NCBI GenBank assembly: GCA_964523405.1
Contig: CAZGAQ010000003.1
Span: 1 to 64,000 of the forward strand
Direction: 5' to 3'
DNA length: 64,000 bases
Source: CAZGAQ01 sp964523405
GTDB lineage: Bacteria; Planctomycetota; Phycisphaerae; UBA1845; Fen-1342
The position numbers were made by a program, and so were the translations under genes. Below the pieces are notes generated by a model. The model was given only the letters and a program-made list of their open reading frames with translations, searched no databases and was not told the origin of the DNA. Shown here piece by piece: positions 42,177 to 50,821 of this stretch (the stretch's first letter is position 1; each line of letters opens with the position of its first letter).

Positions 42177-44822
42177 ATGAACATGGAACGCTTCACGATC
42201 AAGGCGGGCGAGGCGCTGCAGGGCGCGCAGCAGCGGGCCCAGAGCGCGGGCAATCCCGAGGTCACTCCGCTGCACCTGCTGGCCGCACTGGTCGCGCCGG
42301 AGGCGGCCGAGGGCGGGATCGTGGTGCCGCTGCTGGAGAAGGCCGGGGCTCATGTGGGGCAGATTCGGCAGATGCTGGAGGCGGAGCTGAAGCGGCTGCC
42401 GCGACAGAGCGGCGGGTCGCTGGCGGCGCACCGGTCGTTCGTGGACGTGCTGACGGCGGCGGAGAAGCAGGCCGAGCGGATGAAGGACCAATACACGTCG
42501 GTCGAGCATCTGCTCTTGGCGCTAACGGAGGTGCCGGGCGAGGCGCAGGAGATTCTGCGGCTGAACGCGGCCGGCACGAGCGATATTCTGGCCGCGTTGA
42601 AGGAAGTGCGCGGGAGCGCGAGCGTGAGGTCGCAGAACCCGGAGGACACGTACGAGCCCTTGAAGCGGTACGGGCGCGACCTGGTCGAGGCGGCGCGGCA
42701 GGGGAAGCTCGATCCGGTCATCGGGCGGGACGAGGAGATTCGCCGTTGCATGCAGGTGCTGGCGCGGCGGACGAAGAACAACCCGGTGCTGATCGGCGAG
42801 GCGGGCGTCGGCAAGACGGCGATCATCGAGGGACTCGCGCAGCGCATTCTCGCGGGCGACGTGCCGGCGGCGCTGCACGACAAAAAGCTGGTCGCGCTCG
42901 ATATGGGCGCGCTGATCGCGGGGGCGAAGTACCGCGGCGAGTTTGAGGAGCGGCTCAAGGCGGTCATTCAGGCGGTGACGCAGAGCAACGGGCAGGTCAT
43001 CCTGTTCATCGACGAGCTGCACACGATCGTCGGAGCCGGCAAGACGGAGGGCTCGCCGGATGCGGGCAACCTCCTGAAGCCGGCGCTGGCGCGCGGGGAA
43101 CTGCGCTGCATCGGCGCGACAACGCTCGACGAGTACCGCAAGAACATCGAGAAGGACAAGGCGCTGGAGCGGCGGTTCCAGCCGATCTACGTGGGTGAGC
43201 CGACGGTCGAGGACACGATCGCGATTCTGCGCGGACTCAAGCCGCGTTACGACGCGCACCACGGTGTGCGCATCCAGGACTCCGCGCTCGTGGCCGCGGC
43301 GGTGCTGTCGAGCCGGTACATCACGGACCGGCATCTGCCGGACAAGGCGATCGATCTGATCGATGAGGCGGCGTCGCGGCTGCGCATCGAAAACGACTCG
43401 CTGCCGAGTGAGCTGGATGAGCTGCGCCGGCGGATCATGCAACTGGAGATCGAGCGCGAGGCGCTGAAGAAGGAACGCGACGACGCGAGCCGGAAGCAGC
43501 TCGCGAGTAACGCGAAGGAGCTGGCAGACCTGAAGGAGCAGGATGCGACGCTGACGGCGCGCTGGCAGAACGAGAAGGCGGCGATCGAGGCGATCAAGGC
43601 GATCAAACAGCAGCTCGAGGCGAAGCAGACGGAACTGGACAACGCGCAGCGGCGGAGCGAGCTGGAGCGCGCGGCGCGGATTCGCTACGGCGAACTGCCG
43701 GACCTGCAGAAGCAGCTTACGGAGCGCGAGCGGAAGCTGGCCGAACTGCACAGCGGCGGGCAGGGGCTGCTGCGCGAGGAGGTGACGGCCGAGGAGATCG
43801 CCGAGGTCGTCAGCAAGTGGACCGGCGTGCCGGTGACGCGGATGCTGGAAGGCGAGCGTGAGAAGCTCATCCGCATGGAGGAGCGGCTGCACGAACGCGT
43901 GGTCGGTCAGGACGAGGCGGTGCGCGCGGTCGCGGACGCCGTGCGGCGGTCGCGCGCGGGGCTGGGCGACCCGCATCGGCCGATCGGGTCGTTCCTGTTT
44001 CTGGGACCGACGGGCGTCGGCAAGACGGAGTTGTGCAAGGCGCTGGCGGAGTTCCTGTTCGACGATGAGTCGGCGTTCGTACGCATCGACATGAGCGAGT
44101 TCATGGAGCAACACTCGGTGGCGCGACTGATCGGGGCGCCGCCGGGCTACGTGGGATACGAAGAAGGCGGGCGGCTGACGGAGGCGGTGCATCGGCGGCC
44201 TTACAGCGTGATCCTGCTCGACGAGATCGAGAAAGCGCATCGCGACGTGTTCAACGTGCTCTTGCAGGTGCTCGACGACGGGCGCCTGACCGACGGCCAC
44301 GGACGCACGGTGGACTTCAAGAACACGCTCGTGGTCATGACGAGCAACATCGGCAGCGAGTATATTGCGGCCGCGGGACGCGAAGCCGGAAACGGCAAGG
44401 CCGACGACGCGCCGGAGGCGGTGCTGGACTACGAAATGGAACTGCGGGTGAAGGAGGAATTGAAGAAGCACTTCCGGCCGGAGTTTCTGAACCGGATCGA
44501 CGAAGTGATTCTGTTCCACCGGCTGACGCGGGAGAACCTCCGGGGAATTGCGGAGCGGCAGGTGGCGCTATTGCGGCGGCGGCTGGCGCAGCGCGAGATG
44601 GCGTTGCGGCTGACGACGGCCGCGGAGGACCAACTGGCGCGCGACGGGTACGATCCGGTGTACGGGGCGCGGCCGCTCAAGCGGTTGATTCAGCAGCAAG
44701 TGGAGAACCCGCTGGCGCGGCGAATCCTGGCGGGCGAATTCGTCCCGGGTGACACGGTGGTCGTGGATAGCGACGGGGAGGTGTATACGTTTGCGAAGGA
44801 GGTGGCGGCGAAGGTGGGGTGA
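42177..44822 (+). CDS. clpB: ClpB disaggregase
   Basis: ClpB is a hexameric AAA+ chaperone that, with DnaK, threads aggregated proteins through its pore. The 881-residue product has an N-terminal double Clp_N domain. The first AAA+ module carries Walker A GEAGVGKT near 206 and Walker B VILFIDELHTIVGAG. The coiled-coil middle domain (about 410-545) is followed by the second AAA+ module with GPTGVGKTELCKAL and VILLDEIEKAH. The C-terminal domain ends near ARPLKRLIQQQVENPLARRI. The ATG at 42177 follows AAAGGA. The length is normal for ClpB. The upstream gap has no CIRCE element; control is probably by a heat-shock sigma factor but cannot be shown. Confidence 0.96.
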   Translation: MNMERFTIKAGEALQGAQQRAQSAGNPEVTPLHLLAALVAPEAAEGGIVVPLLEKAGAHVGQIRQMLEAELKRLPRQSGGSLAAHRSFVDVLTAAEKQAERMKDQYTSVEHLLLALTEVPGEAQEILRLNAAGTSDILAALKEVRGSASVRSQNPEDTYEPLKRYGRDLVEAARQGKLDPVIGRDEEIRRCMQVLARRTKNNPVLIGEAGVGKTAIIEGLAQRILAGDVPAALHDKKLVALDMGALIAGAKYRGEFEERLKAVIQAVTQSNGQVILFIDELHTIVGAGKTEGSPDAGNLLKPALARGELRCIGATTLDEYRKNIEKDKALERRFQPIYVGEPTVEDTIAILRGLKPRYDAHHGVRIQDSALVAAAVLSSRYITDRHLPDKAIDLIDEAASRLRIENDSLPSELDELRRRIMQLEIEREALKKERDDASRKQLASNAKELADLKEQDATLTARWQNEKAAIEAIKAIKQQLEAKQTELDNAQRRSELERAARIRYGELPDLQKQLTERERKLAELHSGGQGLLREEVTAEEIAEVVSKWTGVPVTRMLEGEREKLIRMEERLHERVVGQDEAVRAVADAVRRSRAGLGDPHRPIGSFLFLGPTGVGKTELCKALAEFLFDDESAFVRIDMSEFMEQHSVARLIGAPPGYVGYEEGGRLTEAVHRRPYSVILLDEIEKAHRDVFNVLLQVLDDGRLTDGHGRTVDFKNTLVVMTSNIGSEYIAAAGREAGNGKADDAPEAVLDYEMELRVKEELKKHFRPEFLNRIDEVILFHRLTRENLRGIAERQVALLRRRLAQREMALRLTTAAEDQLARDGYDPVYGARPLKRLIQQQVENPLARRILAGEFVPGDTVVVDSDGEVYTFAKEVAAKVG

Positions 44823-44997
44823 TGAGAACGAACAACACCTGATCCCCGGACACGGATACGCGTGCGCATAGACCAATCGCAGTGTGCCCCCCTCAGTCTG
44901 GCTAGCCCGCCCGCCTCAGTCTCGTTATTCCGGCCTCGTCATGTGCGGGGCGTCCTCGCCGGCCTGCTCGACAACGGCGGCGGAACGCTGGCGACCG

Positions 44998-45111
44998 CTC
45001 CGCCCGCCGTCCGCCGCCCGGCTGGCCAACGACTTGCGTCGGCGCCATCCGGCACTCCGCCTGCCGTCCGGCGCCCGGCCGGCAAACGACTTGCGTCGGC
45101 GCCATCCGGCA
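44998..45111. repeat. Two tandem 57-bp repeats
   Basis: Units at 44998-45054 and 45055-45111 share the exact core ACGACTTGCGTCGGCGCCAT plus CCGGCA, with a few differences elsewhere. The period is a multiple of three (19 codons). They directly precede the transposase element in the 480-base gap after clpB. Confidence 0.85.
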
Positions 45112-45119
45112 CGCACCGT

Positions 45120-45912
45120 GGCCGCTTCAGCGGCCTTCCCCGGCGCAGCCGGGCAAATAGGCCAGTCCTTTAGGACTGGTAGACGGCCACCCCCCTCTGT
45201 ATTCTGTTCCCTGGGTCGAGCCCGTTTCAACGGGCTTCTCGGGATCATTACGGGCTCCACCGCGCCCGTCCGGGCGGGGACCGTCAACTCAGGGGCAGCC
45301 CCATGCCGCGCAACGTCTACGCCGAAATCAACCTCCACCTGACCTGGCACACCAAGGACAACGCCCCCATCCTGACCGACCGCGTCGAGAACCGCGTACA
45401 CGAGTTCCTGCGACATCGCGCGCTCGAAACACCCGACGTCCGCATCCACGCGCTCAACGGCACCGCCGACCACGTTCACCTGGCCATCAGCATTCCGCCG
45501 ACCGTCGCCATCAGCGAATGGATCGGCCAGCTCAAGGGCGCCTGCGCCCACCACATCAACCACGAAATCTGCAACCGCAAGGTGCTCGACTGGCAGGCCG
45601 GCTACGGCGTGGTCAGCTTCGGCACGGGCGATCTGCCGTGGGTCGTCCGCTACGTCGAGCAACAGAAGGAGCACCACGCCCGCGGCTCGACGCACGAGCG
45701 GCTGGAGCGGACCGAACGTCGGGAGGCACCGGAGTTGACAGGGCCGACCGGTCGCCGGCCGGAATCGCCGCCCGCATCCGACGCGGAGACAGAAGCCCGT
45801 TGAAACGGGCTAGCGCGGAGAAGGAGTGCAGGAGGGGGTTGCGGGCAGCCAACCAGTCCTCAAGGACTGGCCTATGTGCCCGGCTGCGCCGGGGTAGGCC
45901 GCTGAAGCGGCC
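45120..45912 (+). mobile_element. REP/IS200-type element with four mirrored hairpin pairs
   Basis: Four distinct hairpins precede the transposase gene and their exact mirror images follow it. A: GGCCGC/GCGGCC (45120-45135 and 45897-45912). B: CCCGGC/GCCGGG (45139-45153 and 45879-45893). C: CCAGTCCT/AGGACTGG (45162-45179 and 45853-45870). D: AGCCCGT/ACGGGCT (45219-45236 and 45794-45811). Loop sequences are also reverse complements (TTCA against TGAA), so the ends are true inverted copies. The order A-B-C-D-gene-D-C-B-A defines a compact unit of about 793 bases. Confidence 0.85.
45303..45803 (+). CDS. IS200/REP-associated tyrosine (Y1) transposase
   Basis: A 166-residue single-strand DNA transposase. 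The HUH metal motif is HVH (His57, His59) in LNGTADHVHLAISIPPT. The candidate catalytic tyrosine is Tyr117 in VVRYVEQQKEHH, a string typical of Y1 enzymes. The N-terminal strand is AEINLHLTWHTKDN. It would cut and join hairpin-bearing DNA ends. AGGGG precedes the ATG. Its stop codon TGA lies in the loop of the downstream D hairpin. The C-terminal ~35 residues are charged and probably disordered. Confidence 0.88.
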   Translation: MPRNVYAEINLHLTWHTKDNAPILTDRVENRVHEFLRHRALETPDVRIHALNGTADHVHLAISIPPTVAISEWIGQLKGACAHHINHEICNRKVLDWQAGYGVVSFGTGDLPWVVRYVEQQKEHHARGSTHERLERTERREAPELTGPTGRRPESPPASDAETEAR

Positions 45913-46095
45913 AGACAGGCGAGCGGGCAGCAAAGCGAACGTCTGGGGGCGCGAACGGGCGGCAGCGCGGACGTTTGCGAGCGGGCAGGTGAGCGGACGT
46001 TTGGGGGCGCGAGCGGGCAGCGGAGCGAGCGCGCCGCGGCGCGAACGACGAGGGGAGCAAGCGGGCGCGAAAGCGAACGGGCAGGCGAGCCAACC
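45913..46095. repeat. Degenerate purine-rich repeat tract
   Basis: Strings such as GCGAGCGGGCAG, GCGAACGGGC and GGACGTTTGGGGGCGCGA recur with irregular spacing across 180 bases directly after the mobile element. No protein or RNA gene is evident in the 45804-46280 interval. Confidence 0.55.
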
Positions 46096-46280
46096 GGCGG
46101 CAGACGGAACGGCCACCGGCGCGGGCCGGCATGTAAACGATGAGAGAACATCGCCGTGCCGGAACAAACAGCCGGCCGCAACGCGCGAATCGGCCGCCTC
46201 CACAACGCACATAGGACAGGGAGATGGTAGGATGCGCGGCTACGTGCATGCCGACGCTAGGCAGCAAAGGAACTCACCCG

Positions 46281-46793
46281 ATGCTCGACCAATTCAAACA
46301 CGTCCTCATCGCCCAGTTCGAAGCCGGCCTGAGCATGTTGAACCTGTACCTCACCCACTGCCCGGACGAACACTGGGACACCCCGATCGCGAAATACCCC
46401 TTCTGGCAGGTCGCCTACCACACGCTGTGCTTCGTCGACCTGTACCTCTCGCCGCGCGAGTCCGCGTGGCAGCCGCAGACGGAGCCGGGTGGCAACGGCG
46501 GGCTGCACCCCAAGGGTGGACTCGAGCTCGAAAATGAGTACCCCAGCCGCCGGTTCGAGCGCGACGAGCTGCTCCACTACGTGACGCTGTGCCGCACGAA
46601 GCTGCAGGCGAACGTCGCCGCGGAAACACCGGCCACACTCGCGGGGGAATCCGGCTTTGCGTGGCTGCCCTTCTCCCGCGCCGAACTGCACCTCTACAAC
46701 CTGCGGCACCTGCAGCACCACACCGGCCAGCTCGGCGCGTGCCTGCACCGGCTGGGCATCTCCGCCGATTGGGTCAGGAGCGGGTGGCGCTGA
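46281..46793 (+). CDS. DinB-like four-helix bundle protein
   Basis: A 170-residue protein with DinB/YfiT-like features: an N-terminal helix with LSMLNLYLTHCPDEHWDTPI, a mid His (QVAYHTLCFVDLYL), and the C-terminal LHLYNLRHLQHHTGQLGACL, whose His residues with the mid His form the usual metal site. Members are metal-dependent thiol S-transferases or of unknown role. The ATG at 46281 follows AAAGGAA; an upstream start at 46224 would add an unrelated leader. Confidence 0.8.
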   Translation: MLDQFKHVLIAQFEAGLSMLNLYLTHCPDEHWDTPIAKYPFWQVAYHTLCFVDLYLSPRESAWQPQTEPGGNGGLHPKGGLELENEYPSRRFERDELLHYVTLCRTKLQANVAAETPATLAGESGFAWLPFSRAELHLYNLRHLQHHTGQLGACLHRLGISADWVRSGWR

Positions 46794-46877
46794 AGTCGCC
46801 GCCGGGCGCGGCACCGAGACGCGCACGCACGTACGCAGCGCGCCTCCCGACCCCGCGCACTCCTGCGAACTAAGCCG

Positions 46878-48323
46878 CTACGTCGCCAGCGGCTGGAACA
46901 TCGCGTAGTCAGCCAGGTCGACGTCGCCGTCCGTATCAAGGTCCGTCTCGGCGAAACCCTCGGGCGTGCAGCCCACGTTGGGATTGCCCGGCCCCGCGAG
47001 GCACTGCGCCAGCACGGCCAGATCTTCCACGTCCACGCTGCCGTCGTGGTCGAAGTCGCCCGGAATGTCGGGAATCTGCGCGTAAAACACGACGACGCAC
47101 GGCTGGCCCGAGTACCCCAGCACGAGGTCCGGCCACTTGTCGCCGTTGATGTCGCCCAGCGCCAGGGCGGTGCCGACCGGCGCAGCGTCGTAGGACCACG
47201 ACGGCGCTGAGTCCAGCACGCCGTCGCGATTGAGGTAGAGGTTCGTCATCCCGTTGGAGAAGTGAATCTCGATCAAGTCCTGATCGCCGTCACGATCGAC
47301 GTCGTAGAAGCGCAGCTCGCTGTGCCCGAAGTACGCGGCCGTCGCCGCCCACGTCTGCGTCAGCGTGCCGGCCGTGTTGCTGTAGAGCAATGTCGGGCTG
47401 TGGCCCAGCGCCAGGTCCGGCCAACCGTTGTGATCGACGTCCGCCCACGCCACCCCCTTGTCGGTGTCGTTGTTGCCGGTCGTCCACACGGGCGTCGTCT
47501 GCAGCGTGCCGCCGGCGTTCTTGTAGATGCCGCTGGCGAAGTTGGCCCACTTGGAGACGGCTACATCCTCCCAGCCGTCGCCGTCGTAGTCTGCGAACGA
47601 CAGGAAGTTCTGGATGGAGCTCTCCGCGGACTGCCAGCTCGGGACGGTCTCCAGCACGCCGGCGTTGTTCCGGAAGAGGTACATCGGCCGATACGCGTCG
47701 CTTGTGCTGAAGCCCTGGTTCGTGGTCAGGACGTCGAGATCGCCGTCGTGGTCGATGTCGAACGGCTTCGCGTAGGTCATCCAGGCATTACCGGGAATCG
47801 CGCTGAACCATCCGGGCGTGGGGTTTGGTCCGGTGGGAGTGCCGAAGTAGACGACGGCGGCCGACCCGCTGCCGTTGGCGGCGAAGATGTCCGGGTAGCC
47901 ATCGCGGTTGAGGTCGGCCACCTGCACGTCGCCGGTCGAGACTTCGTCCGTCGAGACCCATGACGGACTCGCTTCGAGTTGCGTGCCGGTGTTGTAGTAG
48001 ATCAGGTTCTCCCAGTCGGTGTACGGTGGATAGCTGTTGGAGATGTAGCACCCGACCACCACGTCGTTGAGCCCGTCGCCGTTCATGTCGGCAACTTCGA
48101 GCCCGCCGACCTGCCGGCGGATCGCGTTCTGCCAGTTCGGCGCGGTGCCGTACGGCGCACCCCGGGCGCGGTAGATGACGAGGCCGTCGGTCACGGCGGG
48201 CTGCACGGTGACGATCTCGTGCCCGTCGTAGCTGACCTCGACGCGTGCGGCCTCAAACTGGGCGCGTGCGGCACTGCACGCCAGCGCTACGGTCACGGCC
48301 CCCATGATCCAAACATAGCGCAT
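46878..48323 (-). CDS. Secreted FG-GAP/VCBS-repeat protein with dockerin-like end
   Basis: A 481-residue secreted protein. A signal peptide (WIMGAVTVALACSAARA) is followed by about seven FG-GAP-type blades with calcium loops: DMNGDGLNDVVVG, DLNRDGYPDIFAA, DIDHDGDLDVLTT, DYDGDGWEDVAVS, DVDHNGWPDLALG, DVDRDGDQDLIEI, DINGDKWPDLVLG. They probably fold as a beta-propeller. The tail has two dockerin-like calcium loops (DFDHDGSVDVEDLAVLAQCL; DLDTDGDVDLADYAMF). Such proteins are surface or matrix components in planctomycetes. The start may be 48323 or 48338; GAGGG favours the former. Confidence 0.85.
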   Translation of the reverse strand: MRYVWIMGAVTVALACSAARAQFEAARVEVSYDGHEIVTVQPAVTDGLVIYRARGAPYGTAPNWQNAIRRQVGGLEVADMNGDGLNDVVVGCYISNSYPPYTDWENLIYYNTGTQLEASPSWVSTDEVSTGDVQVADLNRDGYPDIFAANGSGSAAVVYFGTPTGPNPTPGWFSAIPGNAWMTYAKPFDIDHDGDLDVLTTNQGFSTSDAYRPMYLFRNNAGVLETVPSWQSAESSIQNFLSFADYDGDGWEDVAVSKWANFASGIYKNAGGTLQTTPVWTTGNNDTDKGVAWADVDHNGWPDLALGHSPTLLYSNTAGTLTQTWAATAAYFGHSELRFYDVDRDGDQDLIEIHFSNGMTNLYLNRDGVLDSAPSWSYDAAPVGTALALGDINGDKWPDLVLGYSGQPCVVVFYAQIPDIPGDFDHDGSVDVEDLAVLAQCLAGPGNPNVGCTPEGFAETDLDTDGDVDLADYAMFQPLAT

Positions 48324-48819
48324 GATTCGCCCTCGCATTGTTTATCCCCGCCGGCCTTCGCCCGTGCGGCCCGGGGACAGCCCGACGACCCGAGCGGTTG
48401 GAAACACAGGCGCGGTTGCCCGGCGAAGCGTTTCATTCCGCAGTATACCGCGTGGACGTGGAATGTCGTCCGGATTTTTCCCCCACCCCTGATCGCGCGA
48501 GGTCCTCGCCGGGTCGACCATAGAGATCGTGTGTCATCCGCCTTGGTGCCAGATGAAACCGCGCCCCATGTACGAACTCGGCTTTCGCGACTGGCGGCGT
48601 GTGCAGGCACGTACGCGCGAATCGGCCCTCGGCCAGTGCGTGTCGCTGGGCGGAGACGAAAACCGACGATGAGGCGGAGTAGCCCCCGGCTGCACGGGAC
48701 ATCGCCTGCTGCCCCCTCCAGACGCGCGCTGTTCACCCGCGTCGCGCCGCGCAGTCTCGCCGCCGTCTAGTCGCTTCAGCGCCAGGCGGCCGCATCGCGC
48801 GCTACCACGCGGGGATGCC
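48324..48819. other. Intergenic region between the FG-GAP gene and htpG
   Basis: This 496-base gap lies between two minus-strand genes. It must hold the FG-GAP gene promoter and the end of htpG. I see no RNA gene, no credible small gene and no strong hairpin. Confidence 0.45.
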
Positions 48820-50709
48820 TCACCCCCCCAACTCCTTCAACAACACCTCATTAATCCGCCGCGTGAACTGCCCCGGATCCTTCAGCTTCGACCCCTCCGC
48901 CACCACCGCCTGATCGTGCAGCAGGCGTGCATACGTCTCCAGCCGCGGGTCGGCCGCGTCCTTCTCGTGCAGCACGCGCAGCGCCTCCACCAGCGGGTGC
49001 GCCGCATTCAGCTCCAGAATCCGCGGCGCGTGCGCCACCGTCTCGCTGCGCCCGATCCGCTCCATCAGCCGCTCCAGGTGCGCACTGGCCGCCCGCTCGT
49101 CCGCTACCAGGCACGCCGCGCTGTCCCGCAGCCGCGTTGACAGCCGCACCGCCTGCACCTCCGGCAGCTTCGCCCCCAGCGCCTGCAGCAGCCCCGCGTA
49201 CTTCTCCTCCGCCTCCTTCTGCTGCTGCGCCTGGCTCTCGTCGGCCGGCAGCGTCCCGCGCTCCACGCTCCGCAGCCGCTTGCCCTTGAACTCGGTCAGC
49301 GACTGCACCATGAACTCGTCGAACGGCTCCGTCATCAGCAGCACTTCAAACCCGCGCGCCTGGAAGCCCTCCAGCAGCGGCGAATGATCCAGCAGCTCCC
49401 GGCTCTCGCCGATCAGGTAGTAAATCTCCGTCTGCCCCGCCGGCATCCCCGCCACGTACTCGTCCAGCGCCGTGAACTGGCCCGCCGCCGTCTTCGTCGA
49501 CTCGAACAGCAGCAGCTCGGCGATCCGCTCCCGATTCGACCAGTCCTGCGACACGCCCTCCTTGAGGATCGCCCCCAGCCCGCGGAAGAACGTGACGTAG
49601 GCCTCCCGCTCGTCCCGCTTCATCTCCGCCAGCGTGTCCAGCACCTTCTTGGTGATGTTCTTCTGAATCCGCTCCAGCAGCGGATTCTGCTGCAGTAGCT
49701 CGCGCGACACGTTCAGCGGCAGATCGGCGCAGTCCACCACGCCGCGCACGAAGCGCAAATATCCCGGCAGCAGCGCCGCGCAGTTGTCCATGATGAACAC
49801 ACGGCGGATGTACAGGTGCAACTGCGAGCGCGGCTCGCCCCAGATCAGGTCGAACGGCTTGTGCGCCGGAATGAACAGACACGCCCGAAACTCCGTCGCC
49901 CCCTCGGCCACGTAGTGAATCGTCCGCGCCGGCGCGTCCACGTCCCGCGCCAGGTGCTTGTAGAATTCGGTGTACTCCTCCGGCTGGATTTCCGCCTTCG
50001 GCCGCAGCCACAGCGCCTTGCGCGTGTTCAGCGTCTCCTCGACCCGCGTCTTCTCCTTCTGCTCGTTCTCCTGCTCCACCTCCATCACCACCGGATGCTC
50101 GATGAAGTCGGAGAACTTCTGCACGATCTGCCGCAGCCGCCACGGTTCCAGCCACTCGCGCTCGTCCGCCCGCAGGTGCAGGATCACGTCCGTGCCCCGC
50201 GTCGCCTTCTCCGCCGGCTCCACCGTGAACTCGCCCTGCCCGTCCGACTCCCACCGCACCCCCGCCCCGGGCTGCCCCGCCGGCCGCGAAATCACCGTCA
50301 CCTTGTCCGCCACCATGAACGACGCATAGAACCCGACGCCGAACTGCCCGATCAATTCCGGCCGATCCTGCGCGTTGGCCTCCTTCAGCTCCCGCAGGAA
50401 AGCCTGCGTCCCCGAGCGCGCGATCGTCCCCAGGTCCTCAATGATCGTCTCGCGCGACATCCCCACGCCGTTGTCCGACACGGTCAGCGTCCCGGCTGCC
50501 GCGTCCGGCGTGATCTTGATCTTCCAGTTCGAGTCCCCTTCGAGCAGCTCGCCGTGGCTCAGCGAGTTGAACCGCAGCCGGTCGATCGCGTCGCCGGCGT
50601 TGCTGATCAGCTCGCGTAGGAAGACCTCCTTGTTCGAATACAGCGAGTGCGTGATCAGGTTCAGCAGTTGCTGCAATTCCGTCTTGAACGGCAGTCGTTC
50701 GGTGTTCAT
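48820..50709 (-). CDS. htpG: Hsp90 chaperone HtpG
   Basis: HtpG is a dimeric ATP-dependent chaperone. The 629-residue product starts with the ATPase domain: FKTELQQLLNLITHSLYSNK, the N-box LRELISNAGDAIDRLRF, G1 SDNGVGMSRE, and G2 IGQFGVGFYASFMVADKV. The middle domain has the catalytic-loop segment LPLNVSRELLQQNPLL and the C-terminal dimer domain follows. Length and motif order fit the family. The ATG at 50709 lies after a GAGGA. It is probably monocistronic and, with ClpB nearby, part of heat-shock protein care. Confidence 0.96.
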   Translation of the reverse strand: MNTERLPFKTELQQLLNLITHSLYSNKEVFLRELISNAGDAIDRLRFNSLSHGELLEGDSNWKIKITPDAAAGTLTVSDNGVGMSRETIIEDLGTIARSGTQAFLRELKEANAQDRPELIGQFGVGFYASFMVADKVTVISRPAGQPGAGVRWESDGQGEFTVEPAEKATRGTDVILHLRADEREWLEPWRLRQIVQKFSDFIEHPVVMEVEQENEQKEKTRVEETLNTRKALWLRPKAEIQPEEYTEFYKHLARDVDAPARTIHYVAEGATEFRACLFIPAHKPFDLIWGEPRSQLHLYIRRVFIMDNCAALLPGYLRFVRGVVDCADLPLNVSRELLQQNPLLERIQKNITKKVLDTLAEMKRDEREAYVTFFRGLGAILKEGVSQDWSNRERIAELLLFESTKTAAGQFTALDEYVAGMPAGQTEIYYLIGESRELLDHSPLLEGFQARGFEVLLMTEPFDEFMVQSLTEFKGKRLRSVERGTLPADESQAQQQKEAEEKYAGLLQALGAKLPEVQAVRLSTRLRDSAACLVADERAASAHLERLMERIGRSETVAHAPRILELNAAHPLVEALRVLHEKDAADPRLETYARLLHDQAVVAEGSKLKDPGQFTRRINEVLLKELGG

Positions 50710-50821
50710 GGAATCCTCGCACATCTCGTCCCAGCGCGCGGGCCGACCCGACTGACCTCGGCGCTGCGCGGATTCTAGCAAAGCCCCCCCACAAGCGCGA
50801 ACCCACCCCCCGCGCCGCAGT

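Noticed and set aside
42522..44519. A 665-codon minus-strand open frame in clpB
   Set aside because: It is a shadow of clpB with no recognisable domain.
44998..45111. A CRISPR array or attachment site
   Set aside because: There are only two abutting copies with no spacers, and there is no integrase.
45518..46537. A 339-codon plus-strand frame running from the transposase gene through the repeat tract
   Set aside because: It crosses repeats and overlaps two real genes in other frames; the product is almost entirely Arg/Pro/Gly.
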